In this document: one piece after another, positions 5,765 through 6,468 of the stretch
Layout of the letters: every line of letters starts with the position of its first letter
How positions within the stretch are numbered: the stretch's first letter is position 1
Source of the DNA: Chloroflexota bacterium
GTDB taxonomy: Bacteria; Chloroflexota; Anaerolineae; 4572-78; J111
Direction: 5' to 3'
NCBI GenBank assembly: GCA_003694775.1
Contig: RFJV01000073.1
Coordinates: 1 to 6,468, forward strand
Length of the DNA: 6,468 nucleotides
The notes under the pieces: generated by a model
Database searches by the model: none
The model's input: only the letters and a program-made list of their open reading frames with translations
Told to the model about the DNA's origin: nothing
Program-made: the position numbers and the translations under genes

Positions 5765-6468
5765 TTACGACTTGTTTTTTACCCGGTCTTCGGCCTCTTC
5801 CAGAACTTTCTGGATGACCTTTTCCGTCTCTGGCTTGATGGGCGATGGCTGGTGGGTCGCCAGGATTTCCCGCACCCGCTCAACCGTCCGGTCCTTAAAG
5901 GTAGACCGGCCCATCATATCCCAGTCCTCAAAACTGCTCCGGTCGCACAGATTGGGATACCAGAACTCGGTTTTGTAATGGCGGCGGGTATGCTCGTCCT
6001 TCAGATAGTGGCCGTTCGGCCCGACCCGATGGATGACATCCACGGCCAGCGTGTCTTCATTCACTTCAATGCCGCGGGTGATGCGCCGGATGTAGCCGAT
6101 GGCCTCATCCATGGCCGCCAACTGGAAGACCGAGCCGGTCATGGCGCTTTCTGTGTAGCCCACGTCGTGGGTCAGGTCGCCGCCGGTGAGGGCAGAGAAG
6201 TAGCAGGAGAGTGCGCCTTCAATCATTGCCTGCCCGTCGAAGGTCTTGGAGTCGGTACAGCCGCCGGTTTGCCACAGCGGCAGGCCCACGTAATGGGCCA
6301 GTTCGGTCAGGCCGGCCATCATCAGCGACAGCTCCGGTGCGCCGTAAGCCAGAATCATGGCGCTCATATCCATCACCGACAGCACTCCGCCCATAAAGAA
6401 CGGCAGTCCCGGTTGGATGGCCTGCGCCACCACCAGCCCCATCCACGATTCCGCCGCGGCCTGGATAA
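5765..6468 (-). CDS. MttB-family corrinoid methyltransferase, partial (C-terminal 233 residues)
   Basis: The frame is open to the right edge, so the true start lies outside the window; the Met at 6442 is internal, preceded in frame by IQAAAESW. The visible part matches the C-terminal half of the MttB TIM barrel: GGVLSVMDMSA, AYGAPELSLMMAG, GGCTDSKTFDGQAMIEG, GGDLTHDVGYTESAMTGS and RGIEVNEDTLAVDV. It aligns with the complete MttB homologue from about its residue 266 on, with about four identical residues in ten by eye, so the two are divergent paralogues rather than recent duplicates. No in-frame TAG occurs in the region where classical MttB carries pyrrolysine. The last about 35 residues are charged and helical. 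It ends in tandem TAA TGA, 33 nt before the corrinoid gene, and is the more likely cognate partner of that protein. Substrate unknown. Confidence 0.94.
   Translation of the reverse strand, partial: IQAAAESWMGLVVAQAIQPGLPFFMGGVLSVMDMSAMILAYGAPELSLMMAGLTELAHYVGLPLWQTGGCTDSKTFDGQAMIEGALSCYFSALTGGDLTHDVGYTESAMTGSVFQLAAMDEAIGYIRRITRGIEVNEDTLAVDVIHRVGPNGHYLKDEHTRRHYKTEFWYPNLCDRSSFEDWDMMGRSTFKDRTVERVREILATHQPSPIKPETEKVIQKVLEEAEDRVKNKS

Overview
The window is a single-strand gene cluster: every supported gene is on the minus strand, so the operon is read from right to left. It is moderately G+C-rich, with G/C-rich third codon positions. In transcription order it holds: (1) the C-terminal part of an MttB-family (trimethylamine methyltransferase-like) protein running off the right edge; (2) its small corrinoid (B12-binding) protein; (3) a DUF1638 protein; (4) a 158-nt gap filled with two degenerate short tandem repeats of opposite polarity; (5) a complete second MttB-family methyltransferase; (6) a short gap with a perfect 13-bp hairpin; (7) a hydantoinase/oxoprolinase-type (HyuA-like) ASKHA ATPase; (8) a GntR/FadR-type regulator that runs off the left edge.

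The likely job is corrinoid-dependent anaerobic demethylation. An MttB-type enzyme removes a methyl group from a methylamine-like or quaternary-amine substrate and loads it on Co(I) of the corrinoid protein, from which it would enter one-carbon metabolism. No amber codon interrupts either MttB frame, so these belong to the non-pyrrolysine branch, whose characterised members use glycine betaine, proline betaine or carnitine. The substrates here cannot be read from sequence. The two MttB paralogues are clearly divergent and appear to share one corrinoid protein. The DUF1638 protein and the HyuA-like ATPase are embedded in the same cluster with no known role in this chemistry. They are the most interesting content: neither a classical iron-sulfur reductive activator nor a second methyltransferase (methylcobamide to tetrahydrofolate) is visible, so these proteins may supply an accessory function such as corrinoid reactivation.

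Taxonomy is uncertain. The non-Pyl MttB set, the heptamer/octamer intergenic arrays and the GC-rich palindrome recall genomes of Chloroflexota (Anaerolineae) and other uncultured anaerobes, but this is an impression rather than a demonstrated assignment.

Region by region: 1-608 partial regulator; 609-625 spacer with ribosome binding site; 626-2638 HyuA-like ATPase; 2639-2719 hairpin spacer; 2720-4225 complete MttB homologue; 4226-4383 repeat spacer; 4384-5079 DUF1638; 5080-5089 spacer with ribosome binding site; 5090-5731 corrinoid protein; 5732-5764 spacer; 5765-6468 partial MttB homologue. There is no gene-free stretch longer than 300 bases.
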